A DNA stretch of 64,000 nucleotides from an uncultured Oxalobacteraceae bacterium. GTDB lineage: Bacteria > Pseudomonadota > Gammaproteobacteria > Burkholderiales > Burkholderiaceae_D. Made by a program: the position numbers and the translations under genes. The stretch covers positions 1-64,000 of the forward strand of contig CAIWPG010000281.1 in the NCBI GenBank assembly GCA_903914535.1, read 5' to 3'. Shown here one piece after another: positions 45,609 to 56,481 of this stretch. The notes under the pieces are model-generated. The model saw only the letters and a program-made list of their open reading frames with translations, was not told the DNA's origin and ran no database searches. The number at the start of each line of letters is the position of its first letter. The stretch's first letter is position 1.

Positions 45609-47675
45609 CTAATGAGCTGCCAATACCTGACCATACTCCGCATGTAAAGACGCATTATCAACTGCTTCAGCAGCATCAAGCTTCACGCATACAACACCTT
45701 GTTCTACTGAGTGATAGACCAGGCGTTCAGTATGATCGGCATGTACCGACCTGACTGAATGCCGGTACGGACTACTGGCAGAATCAAAAACATCCCCCTG
45801 AAGGCGGGCATTTCCCTTTCCATTCCGCAAGGTAAACGTGACTTTAGGATAATCCGCATTACGAGCGTAACGATTTAACAGATCAATACCATCATCCTGA
45901 ACATGGAAACAATAGCGGGCACTATTTCCTTTAGCCAAAGAAATGCCGTCAAGCGCCTTCCCGTTATGCAGAAAAACTGTCTCAGAACGGAAAACCGTCG
46001 CCACATTACGGAGTGACGCGGCAAACTCGCCGACATTCAGACTGCCAAAACCAGAAGCAAAATCCCAGCCACGGTAAGCATCATACGCACGCGTCGACTG
46101 ATGGCTCACACTCCCCGATGTGACATCATAAAACCATTTCGGATTGTCCCTGGCTCCCATATAAAACAAAGAACCGGGAAATGGCAGTTCGTTATTATAA
46201 GCAGATTGAATACGTGCCCAAAATCCGGAAAACAACGATGCACTCAGACCGGCACCGCCAACAGACTTATACTCACCATTCACCACAACCAGCCCGCCAG
46301 AGTCGGGATCTGCATTAAACGAAATATCCGGCACACTCCGGGATCTGACACTCCCCGGAACCGCTCCGGAAGCTCCCTGCCAGTCAGGCGGCGACTGGCT
46401 GAGGCTAAGGCCGCCACCGGTAAACTTCCATGCCGTCTCATGCTCCCGTACATTGTATTTATTCGTTACCAGCCTGGTACCGCCGACAGCGATAACAAAA
46501 GGAGAGGCCGCCGGATACAACTGCTCACCAACCTTGTTATCACACCCATTTTTACTCGTATCTCCGGCAGAAAATATAAAGGTCTTCCCCTGAACAATTC
46601 CGGCCTGAAAAATAAAATTCGCGGCCGTATCATATCCATTTAAAGTCGCAACAATTTCACATGCACCAAAAGCACCGCCAATCACCTGAACCTGCTTATC
46701 AGTCACAGCCTGATTGAACGCCCTGAGCATATTCGCATATGTCAGAGCAGGCACGTTATATATGCGCATTTGCTTAACGGTGCCGCCGGCAGCCGCCAGT
46801 GCGGCTTGCGTAACCATATTCCATTCGAGCATATTTTCAGTACCGCTTGTCTTCCCGGCTCCGATGGAAACAACACGTACATCGGGAACCGGAAAACCGG
46901 AAATTGCAGCGAAACTTCGCAAGTCTTTTTCAGTTTGCACTACATCGCCATCAGCAATAATGCCTATAGTGGTATTACGTGCAGGAGGCAGATTATGCGC
47001 ATTATAGATAGCAGAAAATTCGGTCAGATGACGTGCCTTGGACGCATTGAACAAAGAAGCGCCAACAGCCCTGCTGACTCTTACGCTGCCCTCTGACGCA
47101 GAAGCAGATCGCCGGTCCGCAAGTTTTTCCCTGACGACGGCCTGCACTCCAAGTACGGCCGATATGGAATCTGCAAGTTTCCCCGGAACGGATGCCGAGT
47201 CAATATTAGTACGAAAAGTCCGCCCGTTTTTACGATAAATACGCACGCCCGTTTTAAACGCTTTATTTATCATGCCCACATTACCATTTGCGGAAATCAG
47301 CAAATTGTTTTTATCGACAATAATGTTCTTAAAATTAAAACTTTTCAGGTAATCAACTACCGAATTAACCTGCTCTGCGGCAGGCGCATACCGGGCAAAA
47401 AATTCCTCACTGCTCATGTGAGACACCGAAACACCATCCAGAATTTTGTTAGTCAGGGCATCCAGCTCTGACCTGTTGCGGGGATAAAGAGAAACAACGA
47501 TCTCAGTCGGCGTGGCAGGATCCGGCTCTTCCACCTGCAACGCCAGCGGAACACTCTGCGTGCGTGCCCCGGCGCCATCCCATTTCCCACCAACGGTGCC
47601 GGCAGCAACACAGGAACTGAATGCAGCGGAGACAAAAACAAGCGAGCGGCAATAATGATACAGAGTCATAGTCAT
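45609..47675 (-). CDS. S53 family-like protein, apparently catalytically degenerate paralog of the 38794-41223 product
   Basis: Same prodomain/catalytic-fold pattern, but the Ser motif reads GGAGLSASLFSGF and there is no C-terminal PPC domain. Confidence 0.85.
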   Translation of the reverse strand: MTMTLYHYCRSLVFVSAAFSSCVAAGTVGGKWDGAGARTQSVPLALQVEEPDPATPTEIVVSLYPRNRSELDALTNKILDGVSVSHMSSEEFFARYAPAAEQVNSVVDYLKSFNFKNIIVDKNNLLISANGNVGMINKAFKTGVRIYRKNGRTFRTNIDSASVPGKLADSISAVLGVQAVVREKLADRRSASASEGSVRVSRAVGASLFNASKARHLTEFSAIYNAHNLPPARNTTIGIIADGDVVQTEKDLRSFAAISGFPVPDVRVVSIGAGKTSGTENMLEWNMVTQAALAAAGGTVKQMRIYNVPALTYANMLRAFNQAVTDKQVQVIGGAFGACEIVATLNGYDTAANFIFQAGIVQGKTFIFSAGDTSKNGCDNKVGEQLYPAASPFVIAVGGTRLVTNKYNVREHETAWKFTGGGLSLSQSPPDWQGASGAVPGSVRSRSVPDISFNADPDSGGLVVVNGEYKSVGGAGLSASLFSGFWARIQSAYNNELPFPGSLFYMGARDNPKWFYDVTSGSVSHQSTRAYDAYRGWDFASGFGSLNVGEFAASLRNVATVFRSETVFLHNGKALDGISLAKGNSARYCFHVQDDGIDLLNRYARNADYPKVTFTLRNGKGNARLQGDVFDSASSPYRHSVRSVHADHTERLVYHSVEQGVVCVKLDAAEAVDNASLHAEYGQVLAAH

Positions 47676-47846
47676 AATTACACCAATTAAAATAGTAAAA
47701 AAGATAACTACTAGGATTGATGCAAATTAAATTAATTTCATTTAATTTAACTATAAGCTGATCGGGTGCAGTTGAATTTATCTGCTCCCGGGTTGCCGCC
47801 GGATTTCTGTGGCCGACTCATTATTCATCTGCCTCTCACAGACAAA

Positions 47847-48479
47847 TTATGCCTTCATTCCTGCCATCAATGCCGCAAATCCGATAAAAGCACCTCCGGT
47901 CACACGATTGAACATTTTCAAAACACTGGTTTGTTTCAGATAACCGGACAATTTATGACCGCCGGTAGCATAGACCATGTACCAGCTTGTTTCTATCACA
48001 ATAAAGGTAGTGAGTAAGATGCCAAACTGCGGCAGTTGCGGCAAGGCTGAATTAAGAAATTGCGGAAAAAAAGCAGCGGCAAATAACAAGGCCTTGGGAT
48101 TGCTGGCCGCCGTCATAAATCCTGTTTTGTACAAAATCCACGGCGTCGGTTTTTTGCTATTGACAACAGCCTGATTCATATCAGCGTGTGATTGCACCGG
48201 AGCGCGAAAAACTTTATAACCAAGATAAGCCAGGTAAATAGCACCGGCCCAACGCAATACATTAAATACCGCCGGAGCATTCAGCAACAATACGCCTAAT
48301 CCGGCTGCAGATGCCGTTTGCATCAGAAGTAAGGCAGTCAGACAACCCGAGGCGCCCCATACTGCCGAACGGATGCCAAAGCGTACGCTGTGGCTCATCA
48401 CCAGCAACATATTCGGCCCGGGGGCACCGGAAATAAAAAAAGTAGCGGTAACAAATAACCACCAGGTATGCATATTCAT
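47847..48479 (-). CDS. LysE family translocator
   Basis: FFISGAPGPNMLLVMSHSVRFGIRSAVWGASGCLTALLL; hydrophobic. Confidence 0.92.
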   Translation of the reverse strand: MNMHTWWLFVTATFFISGAPGPNMLLVMSHSVRFGIRSAVWGASGCLTALLLMQTASAAGLGVLLLNAPAVFNVLRWAGAIYLAYLGYKVFRAPVQSHADMNQAVVNSKKPTPWILYKTGFMTAASNPKALLFAAAFFPQFLNSALPQLPQFGILLTTFIVIETSWYMVYATGGHKLSGYLKQTSVLKMFNRVTGGAFIGFAALMAGMKA

Positions 48480-48612
48480 AGGAGCGACTCAAAAGAAGGT
48501 AAACAAAGAATCATTAAGCAGAAACAGCTAGCATTTCAGTATTAACAGACCCGACAATGAATCATGCCACAAATTTTGCCACAGCCACGCTGATACCGGC
48601 ATTTTCGATTTT

Positions 48613-49551
48613 TTACGCCGCCAAACCACCAAATCGCTGGTAAAAATAAGCCGCCGCTTCAGGAGCATCCGGATTTTCACGACGCAGGGTTTCCAAGACA
48701 TGCTGCTCCGCGTGCTGATACGACGCATTGTAGATATCATGGCACAACGTGTAGGCAATTTTTCCCGGCCAGTTGGCAGGTAAGAGTTCCAGTGGCAATT
48801 GCGGATCGTGCAGCTGAACCCGGCGAAACTCATGTATCGTCAGAGTACGGACAACGAAAGCATATTCCGGCGATAGCGTTGCTTTATCTCTGAGTAGCTC
48901 TGGTAATGCGTTAAAGCAGCTAATGAAATGCTCATAATCGGCCACAATAGCGTCCAGTTGCCAGCATTGCTCCACCATACTGCTCAGTGGTCGTCCGTAT
49001 ACCGTATCAGCATTACTTGCTGCACACACAAATACCGTATCACGCACTCCGACCCTGTCAATAATTTCGCGTATAACTTCCTGGTCAATACCGGGGTGAA
49101 TAAAAATGGCCGGAGCCAGTGCCACAAACCCTTCCCACAACAGCGCTTTACGCAAAGCGGTACGCTGTGAGGTCGTCGTCGCACCATCGGTTGCCAACAC
49201 CAGCGTCCACTGACCATCCCAGGATTTATCAGACCGGGCATAAATACGCTGATAGGCATGTTCAAAACGACTTTCTGCTGTGGTATTCAGGGCATACGAA
49301 CTGCGCCTGCCCTCGCGGCGGGCATTTAACCAACCTTCTTCCGCCAGTCTGAATACGCTGGTACGCACCAGCCGGTCGCTAAGTCCGAATGGTGCAAGCA
49401 ACTCAATCAGGCTACCTAACCATGCTTCTCCTCCATGCGGAGTAATCGAATCGCCAAACAGCGTCATGACAACGGATTTAGCACGAGGCGGATTCTGTGC
49501 CATGAATTGATCTATCCATTTTTTTATTGTTAGATTTTTGCTAGAAAGCAT
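48613..49551 (-). CDS. paaX: phenylacetic acid degradation repressor PaaX
   Basis: SVVMTLFGDSITPHGGEAWLGSLIELLAPFGLSDRLVRTSVFRLAEEGWLNARREGRRSSY; start at ATG 49551 (MLSSKNLTIKKW). Confidence 0.93.
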   Translation of the reverse strand: MLSSKNLTIKKWIDQFMAQNPPRAKSVVMTLFGDSITPHGGEAWLGSLIELLAPFGLSDRLVRTSVFRLAEEGWLNARREGRRSSYALNTTAESRFEHAYQRIYARSDKSWDGQWTLVLATDGATTTSQRTALRKALLWEGFVALAPAIFIHPGIDQEVIREIIDRVGVRDTVFVCAASNADTVYGRPLSSMVEQCWQLDAIVADYEHFISCFNALPELLRDKATLSPEYAFVVRTLTIHEFRRVQLHDPQLPLELLPANWPGKIAYTLCHDIYNASYQHAEQHVLETLRRENPDAPEAAAYFYQRFGGLAA

Positions 49552-49862
49552 AGTGAGGCTAAAGGTAATAGGTAGTAATAGATAGTAATGGTGAGCACAA
49601 ATAAACGCATGCGCGCACCGGTTGCCGGACCACCTGTAACAACAGGGAGCGAATAGCTCCATCCGGTGAGTACCGCAGCACCCGCCGGTAACGGGTACGA
49701 CAGACACAGCGAATTATACAACCAGCCCATATCTGTACCTTACTCGTGTCACCGGCAACAAATACGATACAAAATTATGATGTGATACGATAAATGTGTT
49801 TACTTATTTTATTCTGTATCATAATATTATCTGACGGCAAAAAAAGATTCAAAAAAATGTCG

Positions 49863-49876
49863 TTGACATGGATCAA
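49863..49876. promoter_or_regulatory. FNR/Anr-type box upstream of paaA
   Basis: TTGACATGGATCAA vs TTGAT-N4-ATCAA. Confidence 0.45.
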
Positions 49877-50060
49877 GTTTTTATTTGTTCATGACTGACG
49901 TAAAAGTGTTCCGGCAAGGTTTGTCACCACAGGCAGCACAAAAAACCGACAAGATGACAATAGCAATGCAAGAAGGGGTGTTCTGCCCGTGTCTTATTGT
50001 CTCAGGTGCCTGATTGCCACCGCATAAAATATAAAAATGACAATATAGGAGAGCAAAAGC

Positions 50061-51053
50061 ATGTATGCACAATTGGTTGAAACCGGCAGCAAACGCGTCC
50101 GGTTGCCCGAAGAAATGTCGACAGAAGAGCGCGCGTTCCAGGAAAAAGTCGATGCCGGAATCAAGATAGAACCCAAAGACTGGATGCCGGAAGGCTACCG
50201 GAAAACCCTGATTCGTCAGATTTCTCAGCACGCACATTCGGAAATCGTCGGGCAACTCCCTGAAGGTAACTGGGTAACACGTGCACCCAGCCTGAAACGC
50301 AAAGCCATTTTGCTCGCTAAAATTCAGGATGAAGCAGGTCATGGCCTGTACCTGTACAGCGCAGTCGAAACATTGGGGGTTTCTCGTGATGAAGTACTGG
50401 CCGACTTACATTCCGGCAAAGCTAAATACTCCAGTATTTTTAATTACCCGACGCTGAACTGGGCTGACATGGGTGCTATCGGCTGGCTGGTCGACGGTTC
50501 TGCCATCATCAACCAGATTCCGTTATGCCGTTGTTCATACGGCCCGTATGCCCGCGCAATGGTACGTGTTTGCAAGGAAGAGTCTTTCCATGCACGGCAG
50601 GGTTACGACATTATGCTGGCACTTTGCAAGGGCACTCCTGAACAAAAACAAATGGCACAGGATGCAATCAATCGCTGGTGGTGGCCTTCGCTCATGATGT
50701 TTGGCCCTTCGGATGCCACTTCCGCCAACAGCGCACAATCGGCCGCATGGCGTATCAAGTTATTTTCCAACGATGAACTGCGTCAGCGCATGGTCGATCA
50801 GACCGTTCCGCAAGCTGAATTCCTCGGATTGACTATACCTGACCCTTTATTACGTTTTAACGAAGAAACCCAACGTTATACGTTCGGTGAAATTGACTGG
50901 GACGAGTTCAATAATGTCATTCGCGGTAATGGCCCATGTAATCGCGATCGCTTAAAAACACGGGTAGCTGCATATAACGACGGCGCGTGGTTCCGTGATG
51001 CACTCACGGCACACGCTGAAAAACAACAAAATCGGGAGAATAATGATGAGTAA
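50061..51053 (+). CDS. paaA: 1,2-phenylacetyl-CoA epoxidase subunit PaaA
   Basis: [30 protein letters not shown]. Confidence 0.96.
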   Translation: MYAQLVETGSKRVRLPEEMSTEERAFQEKVDAGIKIEPKDWMPEGYRKTLIRQISQHAHSEIVGQLPEGNWVTRAPSLKRKAILLAKIQDEAGHGLYLYSAVETLGVSRDEVLADLHSGKAKYSSIFNYPTLNWADMGAIGWLVDGSAIINQIPLCRCSYGPYARAMVRVCKEESFHARQGYDIMLALCKGTPEQKQMAQDAINRWWWPSLMMFGPSDATSANSAQSAAWRIKLFSNDELRQRMVDQTVPQAEFLGLTIPDPLLRFNEETQRYTFGEIDWDEFNNVIRGNGPCNRDRLKTRVAAYNDGAWFRDALTAHAEKQQNRENNDE

Positions 51054-51330
51054 AGAATGGCCTTTGTGGGAAGTATTTATCCGTAGTCAACACGGTCTGT
51101 CACACAAGCATGTTGGTAGCCTGCATGCACCCGATGCCGAAATGGCGCTAAATCATGCCCGTGATGTCTACACCCGCCGCAATGAAGGCACCAGCATCTG
51201 GGTAGTCAAAGCAAATGACATTACCGCTAGCAGCCCCGGCGATAAACAGGCTATGTTCGACCCGTCCAACAGCAAAGTATACCGGCACCCTACCTTCTTC
51301 CCTATGCCGGATGAAGTGACCAACCTGTAA
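51043..51330 (+). CDS. paaB: 1,2-phenylacetyl-CoA epoxidase subunit PaaB
   Basis: [31 protein letters not shown]; overlaps paaA end; start 51043 or 51046. Confidence 0.95.
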   Translation: MMSKEWPLWEVFIRSQHGLSHKHVGSLHAPDAEMALNHARDVYTRRNEGTSIWVVKANDITASSPGDKQAMFDPSNSKVYRHPTFFPMPDEVTNL

Positions 51331-51352
51331 GCCGACGCGGAGACAATAAAAG

Positions 51353-52108
51353 ATGAAGAATACTAAATTCGACTATCTGCTGCGACTGGCAGATAACGTC
51401 GTTATTCTCAGCCAGCGCCTGACCGAATTATGCGGAAAAGGCCCGGTTCTGGAAGAAGACATGGCATTAGCCAATGTGGCACTGGATCTGATCGGACAAG
51501 CCCGTTTCTGGTACAGCTATGCAGCTGAAATTGAAGGTCTGAACCGTACCGAAGACCAATTAGCCTTCTTGCGCGATGCACATGACTTTCATAATTTGCT
51601 GCTGGTGGAGCAAGCTAACGGCAATTATGCAGATACGCTGGCACGTCAGTTTTACTTTGATTCCTGGCACTACCTGTTTTTAGAAAAATTACTCAAATCA
51701 TCGGATACACAAATCGCCGCCATCGCTGAAAAAGCCTTAAAAGAAGTGAGCTATCACCTGCGACGCAGTGGTGATCTGATCATACGGCTGGGTGACGGCA
51801 CAGAACACAGCCATCAGTTAATGCAAACAGCAGTGAATGATCTCTGGATGTTTACCGGCGAAATGTTTCAGGCCGATGCGCTGGACGACGCAATGGCACA
51901 ACAGGGGGTCGGACCGGATCTGGCCAGTTTACGTACCCCGTGGCTGCAATACGTAGCAGACGTATTTAAAGATGCAACCCTGACCATGCCTCCTGCTGAT
52001 GCATGGATGCAAAAAGGCGGCAAACAAGGGGTTCATACCGAAAAACTCGGCTTTCTTCTGGCTGAAATGCAGTTTCTTCAACGTGCCTATCCCGGCGCTG
52101 TCTGGTAG
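51353..52108 (+). CDS. paaC: 1,2-phenylacetyl-CoA epoxidase subunit PaaC
   Basis: LADNVVILSQRLTELCGKGPVLEEDMALANVALDLIGQAR. Confidence 0.95.
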   Translation: MKNTKFDYLLRLADNVVILSQRLTELCGKGPVLEEDMALANVALDLIGQARFWYSYAAEIEGLNRTEDQLAFLRDAHDFHNLLLVEQANGNYADTLARQFYFDSWHYLFLEKLLKSSDTQIAAIAEKALKEVSYHLRRSGDLIIRLGDGTEHSHQLMQTAVNDLWMFTGEMFQADALDDAMAQQGVGPDLASLRTPWLQYVADVFKDATLTMPPADAWMQKGGKQGVHTEKLGFLLAEMQFLQRAYPGAVW

Positions 52109-52110
52109 CA

Positions 52111-52629
52111 ATGATGATGACCGACTCTACTCAGATCTGGACCTGGCTTGCCGGGGTTGCTGATCCCGAAATTCCGGTTATTTCCATTGTGGATCTGGGT
52201 ATTGTTCGTGCGGTAGATTGGGACGATGGTGTATGCATCGTCACCGTCACACCCACTTACAGCGGTTGCCCGGCCATGATGGTGATTAATGAATCCATCA
52301 CTGCGACACTGAATAGTCATGGCGTAACGCAGGTAAGAATTAAAAACCAGATTTCACCGGCATGGACAACCGACTGGATGTCCGAAGCAGGTAAAGACAA
52401 ACTCAGGGGATACGGCATTGCACCTCCGGAGCAACAGGTGATTGATATCAGTCGCCTTAGCAAAGGAAGCATAAACGGCCTTGGCCGTCCGGAAAAATTA
52501 AAAGTAAGCTGCCCAAACTGCGGTTCCTTATCCACTTCGTGCAGCAGCCAGTTTGGTTCTACCCCTTGCAAAGCCCTGTACCGCTGCCACGATTGCCTGG
52601 AACCGTTTGATTATTTTAAATGCCATTAG
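52111..52629 (+). CDS. paaD: 1,2-phenylacetyl-CoA epoxidase subunit PaaD
   Basis: DPEIPVISIVDLGIVR; C-terminal CPNCGS...FGSTPCKALYRCHDCLEPFDYFKCH. Confidence 0.95.
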   Translation: MMMTDSTQIWTWLAGVADPEIPVISIVDLGIVRAVDWDDGVCIVTVTPTYSGCPAMMVINESITATLNSHGVTQVRIKNQISPAWTTDWMSEAGKDKLRGYGIAPPEQQVIDISRLSKGSINGLGRPEKLKVSCPNCGSLSTSCSSQFGSTPCKALYRCHDCLEPFDYFKCH

Positions 52630-52736
52630 TCAGTTTGAGTAGCTAAACAAATCAGCAAACCGGTTTTAACGATTAATTACATAAATAGCCATTAGCGCAC
52701 TACGTAAGGTGCCCGGCTAAATTGGAGACAGTCCAC

Positions 52737-53807
52737 ATGAGTAAATTCCAGGCATTGACCGTGTCGCAGGTCACTAACGAAACCCGGGATACCATTGCGG
52801 TTACATTCGCAGTACCCGCAGAACTACAGGAAGTATTTCGTTACACTCAGGGACAACATCTGACCCTGAGAGCCGACATTGACGGCGAAGATGTGCGCCG
52901 CTCTTACTCCATTTGCTCCGCGGTGCAGGACAATACACTGCGCGTCGCGATCAAACGCACACCAGGCGGTGTTTTTTCTAATTGGGCAAATGCCGAATTA
53001 CGCGCCGGCGCTGTCATTGATGTCATGCCACCGATGGGGCACTTCAACGTGGCGCTGTCACCACTGCAAGGTAAAAACTATCTGGCTTTTGCAGCAGGCA
53101 GCGGAATTACTCCGATGCTCTCCATCATCAAAACAACGCTGATGACAGAACCAGACAGCAATTTCACACTGATCTACGGCAACCGTTCCAGCTCGTCTGT
53201 GATTTTCAGGGAAGAATTATCGGATCTCAAAGATCGTTATCTTGGGCGATTCAAACTGGTCTACATCATGAGCCGCGAACTACAGGATATTGCCTTATTT
53301 AACGGCAGAATCAATAAAGAAAAATGCGAAAGCCTGATCGCCGACTGGATTGCTCTTGACGATATCGATCAAGTCTTTATCTGTGGCCCGGAACAAATGA
53401 TGCACGATGTTTCCGAGGTATTGCAAACGAAGGGCATGGCCAAAGAAAAAATTAAAATTGAATTGTTTGCCGCCAGTGTACCCAAACGCGCACATGTCGC
53501 GGGCACACAGACACGCGCAGGCAGCCAGGATTGTGATGTCACCCTCATTATTGATGGCGCACATCTCACATTCAAGATGGAAAAAGATACCGAATCGGTA
53601 CTGGATGCAGCACTTAAGCAAGGGATAGATATGCGTTATTCCTGCAAATCCGGCGTATGTTCTACTTGTCGCTGCAAAGTTGTAGAAGGAAAAGTTGACA
53701 TGGATGCCAACTATGCACTGGAAGATTATGAGATAGCCGGCGGATTTGCGCTGTCATGTCAGAGTTTCCCGGTTTCTGATAATGTCGTCATTGATTTCGA
53801 TCACTGA
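52737..53807 (+). CDS. paaE: 1,2-phenylacetyl-CoA epoxidase subunit PaaE (reductase)
   Basis: FAD/NAD reductase plus 2Fe-2S domain (RYSCKSGVCSTCRCKVVEG); start ATG 52737. Confidence 0.94.
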   Translation: MSKFQALTVSQVTNETRDTIAVTFAVPAELQEVFRYTQGQHLTLRADIDGEDVRRSYSICSAVQDNTLRVAIKRTPGGVFSNWANAELRAGAVIDVMPPMGHFNVALSPLQGKNYLAFAAGSGITPMLSIIKTTLMTEPDSNFTLIYGNRSSSSVIFREELSDLKDRYLGRFKLVYIMSRELQDIALFNGRINKEKCESLIADWIALDDIDQVFICGPEQMMHDVSEVLQTKGMAKEKIKIELFAASVPKRAHVAGTQTRAGSQDCDVTLIIDGAHLTFKMEKDTESVLDAALKQGIDMRYSCKSGVCSTCRCKVVEGKVDMDANYALEDYEIAGGFALSCQSFPVSDNVVIDFDH

Positions 53808-53890
53808 CGCTGGTATTTAGTCACGCCACACCAACGGCTGCGCTTTTGCGGCCGTTTTGTGCGTAGTTTCACCTATACAGCTACAGGAAT

Positions 53891-55687
53891 ATGCAGACCA
53901 TGTCTCACCTTGAATCGACTACTGAATCAGGCACTCACGCGCCGCTCTTCTTTACCCGCCATAAGGCATTACTTGAGCAGGCCGTACACGCTATCGGACA
54001 GCGTGGTCACTGGAGTGCATACACCGAAATTCCCAGCACCAGAGTCTACGGTGAAACTGCCAATGACGATGGCAAAGCCGCCTATGAAGCGCAACTCGGA
54101 AAACCATTTGCATTGCAACAGGCGGCGACGATTGGTCTGACCGGGCAAGAAACTTCTCCCTACGGCATCAAACTTGGCATCAGTTATCCTAAAGCCGATC
54201 TGAATCAATTAATACCCGCCATCAAAACAGCATCGCGCGCATGGCGTCAGGCCGGGCCGGAAGTCTGGGCCGGAGTTTCACTCGAAATTTTGCACCGCTT
54301 AAACCAGCGCAGCTTTGAAATTGCCTATGCGGTTATGCACACTACCGGACAATCATTCATCATGTCGTTTCAGGCTGGCAGTCCGCATGCACAAGACCGG
54401 GGACTGGAAGCGATTGCCTATGCATGGCAACAAATGCGCGCCATCCCTGCCCGCACCCAATGGCAAAAACCTCAGGGAAAAAATCCGCCGCTGGATATGA
54501 TCAAGCATTACCACATTGTCCCGCGTGGTATCGGTTTAGTTATCGGCTGCTGTACCTTCCCTACCTGGAACAGCTACCCTGGTTTATTTGCCAGTCTGGC
54601 AACTGGCAATGCCGTGATCGTCAAACCGCACCCCGGCGCTATTTTACCTTTAGCCATTACCGTTGCGATTGCGCGTGAAGTACTGGAAGAAGCCGGTTTT
54701 GATGCCAACATCGTCACGCTGGCAGCACACGAGCAAAGCGACAATACCGCGCTGGAACTGGCGACACGCCCTGAAATCAGCCTGATCGACTTTACCGGCA
54801 GCAGCCAAAACGGCAACTGGCTGGAACGCAATGCCCGTCAGGCGCATGTATTTACCGAAAAAGCCGGCGTCAATCAAATCATCATTGATTCCACTGATGA
54901 CTTTAAGGGTATGGTACGCAACATCGCTTTTTCTCTGTCACTGTATTCAGGTCAGATGTGTACTACGCCACAAAATATTTATATACCCAAAGATGGCATC
55001 ACCACCCCGGAAGGACAAATCAGTTTTGATCAGGTCGCCGCCGCACTGGGTCAGGCCATCGCAAAATTAACTGCCGACCCGGCCAAAGCAGTCGAAGTAC
55101 TCGGTGCAATTCAAAATCCCGGCGTACTGGCACGTATAGAAATGGCACGCCAGCTCGGCACTTCCGGCAACGGTGAAATCGTGCTGGATAGTACAACACT
55201 GACGCACCCCCTGTTTCCCGATGCCTGCATACGCACTCCCTTACTCCTGAAAATACGGGACAGTAAAGCAGCCTGTCTGCGCGAAGAATTTTTTGGCCCG
55301 GTTTCATTTTGCATCGCCACCGAAAACACCGGAGACAGTATTGCCCTGGCTGAGAAAATCGTTACTGAACAGGGCGCATTAACCTTGTCGGTCTACTCCT
55401 GCGACAATGCCGTGATTGCTGCCACAGAACAAGCTGCCTGCGATGCCGGTGTTGCACTATCCATTAACCTGACCGGCGGCGTGTTTGTCAATCAATCTGC
55501 GGCATTCAGCGACTTCCACGGTACCGGCGCTAATCCGGCCGCCAACGCTGCTTTATCGGATGCCGCTTTTGTAGTAAACCGCTTCCGCGTAGTACAAACC
55601 CGCGTACATGCACCGCTTATACCGCAAGCACAAGCAGCAGAAACCATGACACCACCGTCCAAACCACCAGTAAACGGGAGCATCTGA
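53891..55687 (+). CDS. paaN: phenylacetic acid degradation protein PaaN (aldehyde dehydrogenase family)
   Basis: ALDH-like with PaaN N-terminus; TFPTWNSYPGLFASLATGNAVIVKPHPGAILPLA. Confidence 0.9.
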   Translation: MQTMSHLESTTESGTHAPLFFTRHKALLEQAVHAIGQRGHWSAYTEIPSTRVYGETANDDGKAAYEAQLGKPFALQQAATIGLTGQETSPYGIKLGISYPKADLNQLIPAIKTASRAWRQAGPEVWAGVSLEILHRLNQRSFEIAYAVMHTTGQSFIMSFQAGSPHAQDRGLEAIAYAWQQMRAIPARTQWQKPQGKNPPLDMIKHYHIVPRGIGLVIGCCTFPTWNSYPGLFASLATGNAVIVKPHPGAILPLAITVAIAREVLEEAGFDANIVTLAAHEQSDNTALELATRPEISLIDFTGSSQNGNWLERNARQAHVFTEKAGVNQIIIDSTDDFKGMVRNIAFSLSLYSGQMCTTPQNIYIPKDGITTPEGQISFDQVAAALGQAIAKLTADPAKAVEVLGAIQNPGVLARIEMARQLGTSGNGEIVLDSTTLTHPLFPDACIRTPLLLKIRDSKAACLREEFFGPVSFCIATENTGDSIALAEKIVTEQGALTLSVYSCDNAVIAATEQAACDAGVALSINLTGGVFVNQSAAFSDFHGTGANPAANAALSDAAFVVNRFRVVQTRVHAPLIPQAQAAETMTPPSKPPVNGSI

Positions 55688-56478
55688 TGCATTACGACCA
55701 TATTCTGTTCGACATTAATGCAGGCATTGCACGTCTGACCTTCAATCGTCCTGACAAGCTCAATAGTTTTAATACCGCGATGCATCTGGAAGTAAAACAC
55801 GCTCTGGAACAACTCAGCACGGATACGGACGCACGGGTTCTGGTATTGACCGGAGCCGGACGCGGATTTTGTGCCGGACAAGATTTAGGCGACAGAGCAG
55901 TATCTTCCGGTGATGCACCCGTAGATCTTGGTGCCTCGGTTGAGAAATACTATGCACCGCTGGTACTGGCCTTACGCAACCTGCCTATGCCGGTCATCTG
56001 CGCCGTCAATGGTGTTGCCGCCGGAGCCGGAGCCAATCTGGCACTGGCCGCGGATATCGTCATTGCCGCCAGATCAGCATCCTTTGTCGAAGCATTTTGC
56101 CGGCTCGGTTTGATACCCGACACCGGCGGAACTTATTTCCTGCCACGTTTAATTGGTAACGCCCGCGCCATGGGACTGGCCATGCTCGGTGAAAAACTGA
56201 CCGCCGAACGTGCTGAAAGCTGGGGACTGATCTGGAAATGCGTAGACGATGCAACACTGGAAGCAGAAGTCACAAAACTCGCTACCCATTTTTCCCAGGC
56301 ACCGACCAAAGGATTAGCACGCACCAAACAGGCCATTTACGCCAGTGCCTCCAATTCACTGGAAACCCAGCTGAATCTGGAACGTGACATGATGCGTGAA
56401 TTGGGTAACAGCCATGATTACCGTGAAGGTGTAGCTGCCTTCATGGAAAAACGTCCGCCTCAATTCAAGGGAGTCTGA
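55687..56478 (+). CDS. paaG: 2-(1,2-epoxy-1,2-dihydrophenyl)acetyl-CoA isomerase PaaG
   Basis: crotonase family; GAGRGFCAGQDLGDRAV, GVAAGAGANLALAADIVIAARSASFVEAFCRLGLIPDTGGTYFLPRLIG. Confidence 0.93.
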   Translation: MHYDHILFDINAGIARLTFNRPDKLNSFNTAMHLEVKHALEQLSTDTDARVLVLTGAGRGFCAGQDLGDRAVSSGDAPVDLGASVEKYYAPLVLALRNLPMPVICAVNGVAAGAGANLALAADIVIAARSASFVEAFCRLGLIPDTGGTYFLPRLIGNARAMGLAMLGEKLTAERAESWGLIWKCVDDATLEAEVTKLATHFSQAPTKGLARTKQAIYASASNSLETQLNLERDMMRELGNSHDYREGVAAFMEKRPPQFKGV

Positions 56479-56481
56479 ACC

